From Tipula vernalis (lineage: Eukaryota; Arthropoda; Insecta; Diptera; Tipulidae), in assembly GCA_958295665.1 (NCBI GenBank), contig OY282560.1, forward strand, positions 88,326,311 through 88,390,310: a stretch of 64,000 nt of DNA, given 5' to 3'. The position numbers and the translations under genes are program-made. The notes under the pieces were generated by a model that saw nothing but the letters and a program-made list of their open reading frames with translations, did not search any database and was not told the origin of the DNA. This document shows positions 46,982-57,423 of the stretch, one piece after another (position 1 is the stretch's first letter; each line of letters begins with the position of its first letter).

Positions 46982-47724
46982 CTCACAACACATTACTACA
47001 TACTAATAATCAACGTGCAATGCTCACCACAAAAAATGAGGCGAACGAAAAATATACAATAACAAATCATCTAGTGAACCAACATGAGCAACCAACTGGC
47101 ACATTGTTAGCCACGGCAATGATCCAAGTGCAGGCTGGCAGACAACAATCAAAGCTGATACGAATGCTAATAGATTCCGGGTCACAAATTTCATTTATCA
47201 CCGAGGAGGCATCTAAGCAAATAAAGCAACCTACCAAGAAAACTCACGTGGAGATTGGTGGCGTAAACGAGAACGAAATTACAACCGCCACAAGAATAGT
47301 TAGCTTTCGCGTAGTAGCCCGACTTACGTCAAGTTTCTCCATGAAAAAGGAAGCATTGATATTGCCGAAAATAACACGGTGCCTGCCTGAACAACATTTC
47401 GACAGTAGAAAGTGGAATCATTTAAATAACCTAATATGGGCCGATCCGAACTATAATCAACCGAACAAAATCGACATCTTATTGGGTGCCGATTACTATC
47501 CAAGTATTTTGATGGACCAGGTTGTAAAAGAAAATCAAGGAGAACCAATCACCCAACAGACAGAGCTAGGTTGGATTAAATTTCGAAATACCTCAACCTA
47601 CAAGCCATCCAAGTTTGAGTCATTGATCACTTTGACAGACATCGACAACCAATTAAAGAAATTTTGGGAAATACAAGAAATACAACCCCAAGAAACTTTA
47701 TACAGAAGAAGAAAAGCTGTGTGA
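46982..47724 (+). pseudogene. BEL/Pao copy 2 aspartic protease (DUF1758-type)
   Basis: Within the frame starting at 46900: VCKGTHNTLLHTNNQRAMLT (end of the zinc-finger region), then ATAMIQVQAG and RMLIDSGSQISFITEEA. The DSGS motif is the protease active site. KIDILLGADYYPSILMDQVV and TELGWIKF follow, as in other Pao polyproteins. The frame ends at a stop at 47724, after which RT coding continues in another frame. Confidence 0.9.
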
Positions 47725-47729
47725 AGAAC

Positions 47730-48487
47730 ATTACCAGCAGAATTATCGACGAGGGACAGATGGTCGTTACATAGTACGACTTCCTTTTAAACAAAGCATA
47801 CCCTGGCTCGGTTCATCCAAGCAGAGAGCTTTGGCTAGATTTATTCTACTAGAACGGCGATTTTCACTGTCCAGTGAATTTTCTAAAGATTATCGGGCGT
47901 GCATACAAGGATACTACAATCAGGAGCATTTGATTGAGAGTAAGGAACATAACAACAACGAATATTATATTCCTCACCATACAGTGATCAAAACTACTAG
48001 TACTACAACCATTCTGATGTCAATCCTACTACGATGGAGAAAATACAAGATAGCATATACAGCGGATATAGAACAAATGTACCGACAAATAAAAGTACAT
48101 CCCGATGATCAACAGTACCAAAAAATATTATGGAGAACATCCCACGACCAAACGATACATTCATATCAGCTAACAACAGTAACGTTTGGGATGGCATCTG
48201 CCCCATATCTGGGCATCAAGACACTGCAACAGCTGGTGGCCGATGAGGAGAAAAATTTCCCAATTGCAGCAAAAATAATTAGGGGCGATTTTTACGTAGA
48301 TGACTTATTATCTGGAAGTAACAACCTGGAGGATGCTCAGGAGGCACAAAACCAACTGATCAGCTTGCTACGAACCGGAGGGTTTAATCTGAGAAAATGG
48401 ACTTCTTATCATCCTCAACTCATAGAAGGTGTCGATCCAGACTCGAGAGCATTCGAACCCATATTACATTTGACGATGAAGCAGTAA
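47730..48487 (+). pseudogene. BEL/Pao copy 2 reverse transcriptase
   Basis: Starting in another frame near 47730 (RRGTDGRYIVRLPFKQSIPW), the 218-codon frame 47831-48487 holds IPHHTVIKTTSTTTILMSIL, YTADIEQMYRQIKVHPDDQQ (first catalytic Asp), VTFGMASAPYLGIKTLQQL and RGDFYVDDLLSG (YVDD at 48293-48304). The box before 'ADIEQM', which normally reads 'FDAS...LNDxLxxGP', is damaged (PHHTVIKTTSTTTIL). Both catalytic Asp boxes remain. Confidence 0.9.
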
Positions 48488-48810
48488 AGACATTAGGATT
48501 GATTTGGAATCCAGGAACTGATACATTTGAGTTTAAGGCGAACCTCAACAAAAAAAATTGGGAAAATGACCAAACGAAAAATACTGTCTGAGTCATTCAA
48601 ATTATTTGATCCAGTGTAAGCTGGGATCAAAACCTGCCGGAGGATATAGAAAATAAATGTCAACAGTATTATATATCCCTTCCAAAACTAGAGGATATAA
48701 AGATTCCAAGGCGACATAATGGCCTGGAATTCAGCATACATTCGATCTGGGTTAATAAATTCGTCGTTTCTTCAAAGTTGAGTTTGGCTTCTTTGGTTGC
48801 TCTTCTGAAG
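48480..48810 (+). pseudogene. BEL/Pao copy 2 post-RT region
   Basis: The frame from 48397 gives DDEAVKTLGLIWNPGTDTFE, the usual 'K.LG..W....D.F' link from RT to RNase H. A further piece near 48630-48790 reads ENKCQQYYISLPKLEDIKIP and SSKLSLASLVALL. The sequence breaks off there. Confidence 0.75.
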
Positions 48811-48865
48811 TGATAATGTATAATTAGAAATTAACTGAAGTGATAATGTATAATTAGAAATTGAG
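48806..48865. repeat. 30-bp tandem duplication at the junction of two BEL/Pao elements
   Basis: 48806-48835 and 48836-48865 are adjacent direct copies starting TGAAGTGATAATGTATAATT, identical but for the last bases (AAC against GAG). They sit exactly where the + strand element ends and the minus-strand element begins. Confidence 0.9.
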
Positions 48866-49418
48866 AAATTAATTGTTTTGCTAGAATTTCCGTTTTTAAT
48901 TGTTTTAATTCATTGTTAGCGCCGATAAAATTAGATCCGTTATCACACCAGATTTTATTTGGAAGTCCGCGACGAGAAACAAATCTTTTTAATGCGGCTA
49001 AAAACGCTTCAGTATTGAGACTGCTCACTACTACCAAATGTATCGCTTTTACAACTAAACACACAAAAACTGCAACGTATGCCTTTGTTAATGTTGCATT
49101 CCGGTGTTGGCTCAAATCGGCCATTTTCTGGGTTGATTGGTTGCGTTTATATCGGATACATGTTACACAAGATTTTAGGTATCGTTTGATGTGGTATCTA
49201 GCGCCTATCATCTAATATTTCTGCCTCAACATATTTGTTAATAGCGTAACACCAGCATGTAAGTTTGCAGTATGTAGTTCCTGGATAATTAGTTGATTCG
49301 CAATATGATTTTTGGGCAAAATTATCGGATGCTTAACCGAGTAACTTAAATTGGAGTTCATCAGGCGTCCACCTATGGAAGGGTCAAGAGCATTTAAAAC
49401 GTTGCCGGATTCTAACAT
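48866..49418 (-). pseudogene. BEL/Pao copy 3 integrase
   Basis: Two frames meet at 49212. 49418-49212 has HPIILPKNHIANQLIIQELH and TANLHAGVTLLTNMLRQKY, the HHCC N-terminus. 49211-48831 has CVTCIRYKRNQSTQKMADLS, KAYVAVFVCLVVKAIHLVVV (first Asp box, with the Asp replaced) and GLPNKIWCDNGSNFIGANNE (second Asp). The sequence ends at about 48870, before the catalytic Glu. A single stop or frameshift separates the two frames. Confidence 0.9.
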
Positions 49419-49599
49419 GGCATTATTTTTTAATTTATGGATTTCTGCCTTAAAAGTTGTGGTTTATATTGCCCGTATAATTCGAATTTCCGTCTCTACG
49501 TATTCCGACAACAATAAATTTCTCTTCTGTCGTTCTGCAGGTTCAGACTTGGTTATTTTGCAGAATCTCAAGATATACGCCAATATTTTCTTAATTTGA

Positions 49600-50317
49600 A
49601 ACCACGTCCGTTTCGTTAATAACTCTAGTATAATGCTAATGCTTCTTTCATCTCTTCTTTTCTGATAGTTAACATAATAACTCCTTTCTTTCGGTCTTCA
49701 ATGTTGACTTCCTGTGGTACTTGCGTTTTATTGTTTTGCCAATGGTTTTCATTTATCTTTAACCAACTCGGACCCTGCCACCAGCTTTCTACAGCTCGAG
49801 ATATATAATCTGCTGGATTTTGGTTCGACGAAACATGGTTTCATTTTGATCTTGGTATTATATCCAAAATGATACTTGTCCTATTGGCTATAAAAGTTTT
49901 CCATGTAGCTGGAACATCTGACAGCCAATGTAAAACTACCATAGAGTTTGTCCAAGCATAGATGTTTATATTGTCAAATTTAATAATTAATGGTTGACAA
50001 TTTTTGATTAATTCAGCTAGAAGGCCACTTTACTTTTGGAACACACTATGCGACATGTTATTTCTCCTCATTTGTTTGAGGTTTGTAAGCTGCTTCTGAA
50101 GCATCACAAAATGTGTGTAACTGCAACGATGTCGAGTTTGAGGATGTAGCAAACACCTTGAAATTTTTATCTGTTGAAGGTAACTTAAATTAGTATACAA
50201 TTTATTCCATAGGCATAAAATGTTATCAGGTGCTTCATCATCCCAGTCGGTTTTAGCTAACCACAATTTTTGTAAAATCATATTAAACCAAATTATTATA
50301 GGTGATAGCCAACCCAA
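49600..50317 (-). pseudogene. BEL/Pao copy 3 RT-to-RNase H region
   Basis: The frame 50317-50030 reads MGWLSPIIIWFNMILQKLWL followed by AKTDWDDEAPDNILCLW, the conserved 'DPLGWLSPxxIxxKxxLQxLW' link of Pao polyproteins. Past its end, small pieces in other frames continue to about 49600, too broken to assign residues. Confidence 0.75.
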
Positions 50318-50559
50318 CGGATCCTGCAGTTTTTAGCTTTCTGACAGCATTCTTCTTTTTGTCCAAATTACATCTACCGGTTGGCTATTTATTTTGAACG
50401 TAAATATATCGCTCTGAGGATGCCACATAATACCTAGCGTTTTTGTGCTTTGGTCGTGTTCGATTAGTTTAGGGATATCTTCTGCATTATCAATTTCTAC
50501 TGATTTTAGTACATAGTATTTCGGTTATCTGGGTTTTCAACAAAATCGCATCTTTCACA

Positions 50560-51144
50560 GTGAGGCTGCCGGTTAGAAGATCATCCATATGGAACTGGCT
50601 TCGAATAACTTTAGCTGCATTTGAATATTTCGGCTCGTATATTCTTGCCAACTATTCTAAGGTTCAGATAGCTAGAAAGGGAGCACATGTTGTAACATAA
50701 GTCACGGTCATACATTTATAGGGACTGTAATAATATTGTTTGTCACTAGATGTCATTGTTAGTTCTATAATGTATTTTAACCATGTATATCGAGTAGTTT
50801 TTAGTTGTACGTCAAACAGCATCAGGGCAATAAGAATAAAATAAACTACGCATGAGATTAACTGTTAAATGAAAGTCTTTTAATTTATAATAATTGGCAC
50901 AATTATTACAGGGACTTATTTTTTCCTTTGGGTGATTTCGCTATAAGATGCATTGAAAATTGGAATCAGACGGATCTACCAATATTTGTCGACACATTTT
51001 TTCAATATCGGCATTTATTGCTATAGTATTAAGTCGCAACCGAATTAATGTTGTTGTTAAGTCCGGTTGCAGTTTTGGTCCCGTCATCAAACAATCGTTC
51101 AGAGATATTGCTGTAGTGGTTTTACATGAAGCATCAAATACCAC
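50560..51144 (-). pseudogene. BEL/Pao copy 3 reverse transcriptase
   Basis: The frame 51144-50941 gives VFDASCKTTTAISLNDCLMT, GPKLQPDLTTTLIRLRL and NADIEKMCRQILVDPSDSNF, the complete N-terminal Pao RT signature with its first Asp. At 50591-50580 the minus strand reads HMDDLLTGSLTVKDA, a HMDD version of the YxDD box. Between them, at about 50700-50930, coding homology is interrupted. Confidence 0.87.
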
Positions 51145-51251
51145 TCGGAGTTTGGTGATAATTCTTTCCTTAAATACGGCGTGATGCGATGTATTCCTGA
51201 ATGAACGTATTGTAATCTAGTTTATAGTTTGCTGACCTTAGAAACCTTTTT

Positions 51252-51845
51252 TCAATACCAAACATCCTGGATTTTGCCGTCCTCCGATTGAGTTGTTGTT
51301 CCCTTGAATAAAGATTCACAGGGATCATTTCCTTCGTTGTGCTGCTTGTCGATCACTGGTTCTTCTATTTGCCAAAATTTCTTTGGCGAGTTTATCCGAA
51401 CGTTATAATTCTGGTTATCTTGGTTGTCTAATTCTTCTTGGTAGATTTTCCCCGCTATCAACCATCCAAATTTGGATGAGTGTAATACTGGACGTTTATT
51501 TATGGTCATTTTCCTTTCTTCCAATATCTCTAAGAAAAATTCAACCCCTATTAATAAAACCACTATACTGGGAATGTTGAATTGAACGTCTGCCAAGTCA
51601 AACAGCCATATTTCGTTGTTGGCTGGTATTGATATTTTCGCCGCTGGTAGTGAGGGGGAGATCTTCTCCATTATGTGTGCCGTTAATTGTATAGTATAAT
51701 GTGGCATTATAAGTGATTTTACTGTAATAGTTGTTTTTCCTCTAGTTTTTCCTGTTGGACACGAAGCTAGGCTGTATACGGAAATATGTGCATATTTTCG
51801 CCTTAGACCTAAGCGGGGGGGGGGAGGAGGGGGTTGGTTTTCCAC
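51252..51845 (-). pseudogene. BEL/Pao copy 3 aspartic protease region
   Basis: The frame opens in a Pro-rich run encoded by the C-run, then RKYAHISVYSLASCPTGKTR, ITVKSLIMPHYTIQLTAHIM, VVLLIGVEFFLEILEERKMT (the LLGADxF segment, with Asp replaced) and SSKFGWLIAGKIYQEE. The active-site DSG is not in this frame, so the N-terminal half of the protease is lost or displaced. Confidence 0.82.
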
Positions 51846-51849
51846 TGAT

Positions 51850-53190
51850 TGATTGAATATATATATATATATATCAATGCTGTTGGTAGTATGGTTTTAA
51901 GAGGTGTTTGGAATTCGTGCAAGGATGTTGTCTCTGTTATAGGTGAATTGTTTGTTGATAGTTGTACTGATGATGTTGATTGTAATGTTGATTGTAGTTG
52001 ATTTTCTATTGTTGAATGAGGGGAAATTGAAGCTATTGAAGAAGAAGGTAATGATGAAATTAGATTTAATGTTGAAACATTTTGATTTATTGGATGCATA
52101 TTTGTGGTTTGTTGATCATCTGCTATATGTAGTACTGTTGAATTTTTGTCATTGTGAAGCAGAGAATGATGTTTTCTTTTGCAAATCAAACATACAGCTC
52201 GTGAAAAACATTGGGTTTGTAAACGACCTGGTCGTAGACAATTCAAACAACACTTAGAATTTTCAATAATTTTAGTTTTATTTTCCACATTCATACTTTT
52301 GAATAATGGACATCTATATAGCAAATTAAAGGACCGTGTAAGCCTTGAACTTGCACCTGTTGGTTTTGTAGCCGCCACGCAAAATTCCAGAGTATCACAC
52401 CTAGAAAAGCATCGTCAACAGATTCCTTAGCTCATAACTGCCTGGTATCTCCGTCTATCTTGTTTGCTAGCAAATGGATTAACCAAGGGTCACGTGTCTC
52501 AGCAGAATCCCCCAAAGCTCTTAAACCCCGGATCACCTCATCCGATGTATTGCATAACTTCCTTAATTCCCGGTGATTAGGATGATTACAACCCTTTTGC
52601 TCCAAGAACAATTGAATCAGACTAAAGATTATCGATTTTGGTTTATTATAGCTTTTCACTAGTTTAGCCCAAGCCTCTTCATAATTTTGCTCTGTTACCT
52701 TAATATGGCGGATTAGTGTCGGATTAGTCTTAATAATCCATTTAATATTTGTAGCTTATGCACTGCACTGATATTGTTATCCTCGTGCACTAACGTCACG
52801 TACAAGTCGTGGAATGATGGCCACAGTTTATAATCGCAGTACATTTTGCATTTGATTCATCCCTTGTAGCAGGTTTTGTTGCTGACTTATAAACTGACCA
52901 AGGGTAACGTTTACATCCTGTACCTCTGCGTTTTGTTCAGGTAACCTTGCATTTACTGCTGCTTTTAATGCTGCTAATGTATCCAAAAAAGTGTTGTCTA
53001 CTTCCTCAGTGTTGGGATCGTAACCTTCAAAAGCCAGTAATTCCATTTCGTAATCATTGAAATCTTTGTATACCTGAGGTTTTTCAAATTTTCAAACAAA
53101 AACCAAACAATGACAAATTTTAAAAGTTTTAGTAGCATATATCGCACAATATTTCCACTTTCCTCTAAGAGCGCGCTTCGGAGTTGTTCC
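51850..53190 (-). pseudogene. BEL/Pao copy 3 gag
   Basis: A first frame starts MEQLRSALLEESGNIVRYML (53192). The next, 53046-52828, has QFISQQQNLLQGMNQMQ (coiled coil). 52659-52432 has RELRKLCNTSDEVIRGLRAL and AETRDPWLIHLLANKIDGDT, the DUF1759 core. 52378-51809 carries the zinc knuckles: CPLFKSMNVENKTKIIENSK then CCLNCLRPGRLQTQCFSRAV and CLICKRKHHSLLH, followed by a Ser/Thr-rich spacer. An (AT)n run and a C-rich run near 51830-51880 mark the gag-protease junction. Confidence 0.87.
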
Positions 53191-53350
53191 ATCGTATTCG
53201 GAGCTGGAATACGAGAGCGAATTCTTTTACCACTCTGGCAAAATGATGTCTTGCATTATCTTGCATTAGCATGAAATTATTGCCAATAAATAGTATAGGT
53301 AGGGAACAACATATTCTTCCAATATTTCGTTAATATAGCGAACTGCTATT
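53190..53350 (-). pseudogene. Tc1-like transposase fragment
   Basis: The minus strand gives RYINEILEEYVVPY and, after a one-base shift, FIGNNFMLMQDNARHHFARV followed by VKEF. This is the Tc1 block in which 'YI.EIL..HVVPY' precedes QDNARPHxAR, the second catalytic Asp. Only about 50 codons remain. It abuts the 5' end of BEL/Pao copy 3, so the latter may have inserted into it. Confidence 0.8.
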
Positions 53351-53999
53351 ATCGAACGAAGATAGAGGATCAAATTGTAGATTAAACTTTGTGTTGTACT
53401 ATAATTCTGTGTTCACAAAGCAAAATCGCCTAAGTCGACTTAAGACAAAAATTATTTTCAATATTCAACGTTTTCTATGTCTCCTCTAACTTCACTAAAT
53501 TTAATTTATTTGGTAATACCTTATGGCCAAAGGATGTGGTCGCAAGCCGTAGTAGCTTTAATCGGCATAAGTCAAAAATGAATTTAATATTCAACTTTAT
53601 CTACCTCTCTAGAATAATTTTCAAATTTAATGTACAGCTACTATAATGTTAGGAGTCCTAATTGTCGGATTTGTACGTTTTAAATTTTTTAAGAGAGGTT
53701 GCGGCTGCCGCCTCCAAACCCCTGCTTTGATGATTTATTAAAATCCCAACACTAATAGAAATTAGAACATTTTTCAAAAATATGTGTAGACAACTCTCCA
53801 AAGCTGCTTAGCATTGGAGCCCTTGCGCAAGCATGGCAGGAGAGTATGTAGCATCCTTTTGTTATCGTATTGTAGTTGTTCATAGTTAACAAAACTGTAG
53901 TGGGCTTCCTGGCATTTTACTTTTGAGATTTTTTTTAGGATTCTTACTTTTGAGAAATCGACGGGCTCCCATTGGTGCAGGTATTTAAATTTGAGCGCT
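53351..53999. other. Non-coding stretch of intron 3
   Basis: No gene. A GGCTGCCGCCTCC word near 53703 stands out against the AT-rich background without a clear meaning. Confidence 0.5.
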
Positions 54000-54540
54000 T
54001 TGAAACTTAAAATGCTAAACCAATCTTAAATGTTTACTATAGTCACACTTCAAGTTTTTAAAATTCTTCAAGGTCTATTAAATATTGCTTATTACTAGTT
54101 AAAAGTCTTAAAACTGTTAATTTCTTAGAGCCTTAAAACTTATAAAAATAAAATTTTAAATCCTCCAATTTCTTTAAATTTTGATTTTGATAGGAAAGAT
54201 CTGTACATTCTAAATTTTTGAATTTTTAAATACTGAAACATTTAAAATTCTTACAATCGAAGAATTCTTAGAATTTATTAAAATTCTAAACTATTTGATT
54301 TATTGATGTTTTTTTAATATTTGCAAATTTTTTAAAATGACAAAATTCTAAATCTAAATTTTAAAATAAAAGAAATTTTGATTTTCCTTAAATTTATTCA
54401 TTTTTTAATTTGTCACAAGGCCGTGCGTATTAAAAGTTTGGTAAAATAATTAAAAGTTTAATTCGTGAACCGCTTGAAATTCTTAAAAAATTTTAAAAAC
54501 TTAATTTTTTTTAGAAAAATAAAGAATTAAGGAGCATAAT
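54000..54540. repeat. Degenerate AAATTCT array in intron 3
   Basis: The same AAATTC/AGAATTT word set as in the 31.9-34.7 kb palindrome, for about 540 bp, with no clear arm pairing. Confidence 0.5.
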
Positions 54541-55129
54541 GTTGCTTCAACCTACGTTTAGAACTGTAATTGCTTAAGTTAAAATCGAGCAGATTGGCGA
54601 TTTTATTAGAACTCTTCGACATTATGTTAACCGGTTCATTGTCACCATAGTTTGTTCTCCTTAAATTTCTACTCGGTACCTTTATTTTAATTGATTCCAG
54701 TACTGATGGTGCATCGATTTCAATAGAGCTCTCGTCTATTTGCTAAGGTTGTCATGTGGTAGGTTTTACATCCAGTAGCATATGATGATACTCGCTTCAG
54801 GTTAATATGGTACGCTAAGTGTTGGTCGTAATATAATGTTAAAGTTAACCGAAAGTTGCCAGGCGATAGTGAAAACTCGATAATGCAGATTGTGTTAGTT
54901 CGACCAAAAGTCAAAAATGGTAATGCAGATTGTGCGATCACAGCCGAAAATTATAAATTTAAAAAAGCTATCATCCGAAAGTAAATGGGATACAGATAAA
55001 AGGATTTAAATAAAAATTTTTGTAAATAGTCTTACGTGGAACACTTTGTTTAACCTAGTCGAATTATCCAAACTCTCCCACCCGACTGCTACACTTAAGT
55101 TCATTGCGTCATAATTTTTAAACCCACAG
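54541..55129. other. Non-coding stretch of intron 3
   Basis: The frame 54941-54720 has no recognised domain. The stretch lies past the broken end of the env fragment. No 3' LTR for that element was found in it. Confidence 0.45.
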
Positions 55130-55620
55130 ATCAGATATTTTTCATCCCGGTCGCCCATTTCTTTGAGTTAATGTTTAAAAACCCGAAAAGATCCCCAAGT
55201 AGATTCCCTACGAAATCTAGCGGAGCACTACGTCTTCTTTCCCGGAAAGCCTGAAGCTCTCTATATTGTCTAGAAGGTAGCCGCTTGGTTGAATCAACTC
55301 CTTGCATTTTCGTCTGTATAGTGTGGTATTCATGTCGCGATAACAGTTGTCTGCAAGCTGCTGCTTGATATCCTGGAGATGCTCCCACTTCTGCCAGTAA
55401 CTTGTCAGGTTATAGAATAGTGTCAATCTGTAATCACTGGTTGACTTCAGTGCGCGTCCTAAATTGGCGAAGTAGATTCCAGGTTCGTTATGAAATTCCT
55501 AGAACTGTATCTTCTCATTTTCGGCTGCCGTGTTCAATATCAGGAATACATGACCTATTCTCCCTACTACGACGACTACTGATGGTGCCATTCTCATAAT
55601 TCCCTATCTAAACTTACCTA
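55130..55620 (-). pseudogene. Errantivirus-type env, N-terminal part, broken
   Basis: Two overlapping minus-strand frames (55426-55217 and 55388-55131) carry the surface-subunit end, a basic cleavage-type motif and the following hydrophobic glycine-rich segment, as in baculovirus-F-like Env proteins of gypsy-group elements. A start codon with a hydrophobic leader may lie near 55590. There is at least one frameshift and one stop, and the fusion subunit's remainder, including the membrane anchor, is missing. It resembles the env at 62.7-64 kb, so both elements belong to related lineages. Confidence 0.68.
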
Positions 55621-55782
55621 ATTCCTAATACTAACAAACACTTAACACTAAACCCTGGTGTTTCTCGGCCTACAACGATAAACCAGAAACTTACCAGTCC
55701 TCATTTTCCTTTTACACTACCTACTGTTAACATCATTTATAAACTTGTAGGCAATGTAAATGGAAAATGGTACCCGCGACCG

Positions 55783-56727
55783 CTACTGTTTTATTGCGAC
55801 CAGCCGCCTACTTCTCCTGGCCAGCACCTCATACTCCAGATGCAAATCAAGTACACCCAATAGCTGGTATACTGCTATTTGAGTTCTTTTTGTGGGCCAC
55901 AAAAACAACGCCTGGACCCTCACCATAATGCTGGTGTTGCAGACCCTCCTCGTCACCCTGTTGGTGCCGCGGGGTCTTTTCGCCAACACGTTGGTGTCGC
56001 GGCATCTCTTGCACCGCCGCCGAACTCTGCGCCGCCACTGACATTTGCGCGCACTCTTTCGAAACACCTTCCTGTCACCTGATGGTACCGACGTGGCATG
56101 ACCTTTTTGCTGCACAGAATCTCTTCTGACATTCTGTTGTGACTCTGCAGCATTGGAGCCGATCTTATGAACAATCAGGGTAGAAACTACAGCTCTACCC
56201 TCTGTCACCTCACCTTCGGCATTGACCTCTCGCTCTTCTTTTATATTTACTTCTACCATGCGCGTGTCCACCCTAATCCTTATCCTAGACAATCTATTGG
56301 CAATGACGTCTGGTACAACCGCGCTCTCATAGAAATCGGACACCACCTCTATTATAATACGCATAATTACGTGCAAGCTTGCTGGACTATATACATTGCG
56401 GAAGACCCTATCCCGGATGTACAGCATTCTGGTCGCTAACTGAGGAAACATCTCAGCCATCATTTTACCAGCTTTGACACCGTCCAACACAAACTGCTGC
56501 ACAGCCTGCAATTTCTGTTGACAAATCACAACATCCTAGTATGGAAACATAATCGCTGCCGCATGTTCTTCGTATGGTTTATAGAGAGGATCTTCCTTCT
56601 CAACTTGTAACCTCTCTGTAAGTGACCGCTTCAGTGCGGCTGTCACCATATGTACGCCTGATTTTATCAAACCGCGCACCTCCAACTCTACTAGAAGCTG
56701 ATCATCTTCTAGTAGATTTACGTCCAT
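55783..56727 (-). pseudogene. Ty3/gypsy-type gag with one internal stop
   Basis: One reading frame of 315 codons starting MDVNLLEDDQLLVELEVRG, broken by a single TAG at 56538-56536. The N-terminal half is helical and resembles gypsy-group gag starts. Around residues 100-190 come predicted helices (YSPASLHVIMRIIIEVVSDF). The last third is very basic with an Arg/Cys-rich run (RRRVRRRCKRCRDTNV), probably a nucleic-acid-binding tail in place of a CCHC knuckle. Identification as gag rests on position behind an LTR and primer site, and on composition, more than on a clear domain. Confidence 0.6.
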
Positions 56728-57405
56728 TTTTTTAACAATAATTAATAAAAAATACTAAAAACAACTCTAAAAAAAACTCAACTACAAACTTCTTATGATA
56801 AAATTACGCTCCCCCCCCCTCCCCCTAAATTATATCTAAATACTGCTAAGCCAGAAATCAACCAATGGGATCAAACAAGGAAAAGGATAAGGGTTTGAAA
56901 TACAAATTAACAGAAATTTCAAAACTATGACCCAACTTCACAATGAGTATTCAAAACCTACACATGGTAAGTGAGCCTCACTGCTATGGTGTCACAGCCT
57001 CAAATTTCGCCTTACCTAATGGTCATGAATGACACCCTTGCACTCCCGTTCCCACAATACCGGATTCGATCCCATAACAGAGAGACACGGATTGTGTAGG
57101 AGGCAAGTCGTACACCATTCATGTAGGCAATAATTTAAATTCAAAGCCACTCCCAGCAGAATCAATATTATCTTCCCTACCACCAGGAAACAATAACACG
57201 CCGGTTATTGCTTATTTTCGATTCTCTTTGCGCTTCACGGTGCGTCGGAACTAACTGATGGGACAAAACGCATTCATGCTCATCCTAAAACAGAGACAAT
57301 TTTGCCCATTAGCCCCGAACTACACCCAGGACGATCTTAAAACTAGAGCGGACTTACAACCACATCCCGATGGAAACTTCTATTTAATTTAGAGGAGAAT
57401 TTAGG

Positions 57406-57421
57406 CCTCGTTTGGGCGCCA
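57406..57421 (-). promoter_or_regulatory. Primer binding site for minus-strand DNA synthesis
   Basis: The minus strand reads TGGCGCCCAAACGAGG. The first ten bases fit the complement of the 3' end of a lysine tRNA as used by several insect gypsy-type elements (TGGCGCCCAA); the rest fits after one extra A. It lies two bases from the end of the LTR-like unit at 57424, the normal spacing. Confidence 0.7.
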
Positions 57422-57423
57422 TT

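Larger units (their letters stand above)
46644..48810 (+). mobile_element. BEL/Pao LTR retrotransposon, copy 2 (intron 3)
   Basis: On the + strand: gag C-part with zinc knuckles (46644-46980), aspartic protease (46982-47724), RT (about 47730-48487) and the start of the RNase H part (48480-48810). It has no gag N-terminus, no integrase and no LTRs. Protease and RT frames are long (274 and 218 codons), so it is much younger than copy 1. It ends at a 30-bp tandem repeat where a minus-strand BEL/Pao copy of a different family begins. Confidence 0.9.
48866..53190 (-). mobile_element. BEL/Pao LTR retrotransposon, copy 3 (intron 3, antisense)
   Basis: On the minus strand: gag (53190-51850), protease (51845-51252), RT (51144-50560), the RT-to-RNase H part (50317-49600) and integrase (49418-48870). 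Gag and protease peptides match copy 1 (for example SDEVIRGLRALGDSAETRDP against SDEIICGLRALGLDAETRDL), so copies 1 and 3 are one family. The integrase is cut soon after its second Asp, at the tandem repeat. No LTR is visible on either side. Frameshifts are frequent. Confidence 0.9.
55130..57421 (-). mobile_element. Errantivirus-like LTR retroelement remnant with gag and partial env but no pol
   Basis: On the minus strand, to the right of gag, lie an LTR-like unit (57424-57968) and a primer binding site (57421-57406). Then come a leader of about 690 bases, gag (56727-55783) and, only about 160 bases later, the first part of an env gene (about 55620-55130). Protease, RT, RNase H and integrase are absent. 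The env is cut shortly after its cleavage region. Insect errantiviruses (gypsy group) normally have gag, pol and env in this order. The copy cannot move or make particles alone. Confidence 0.75.
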
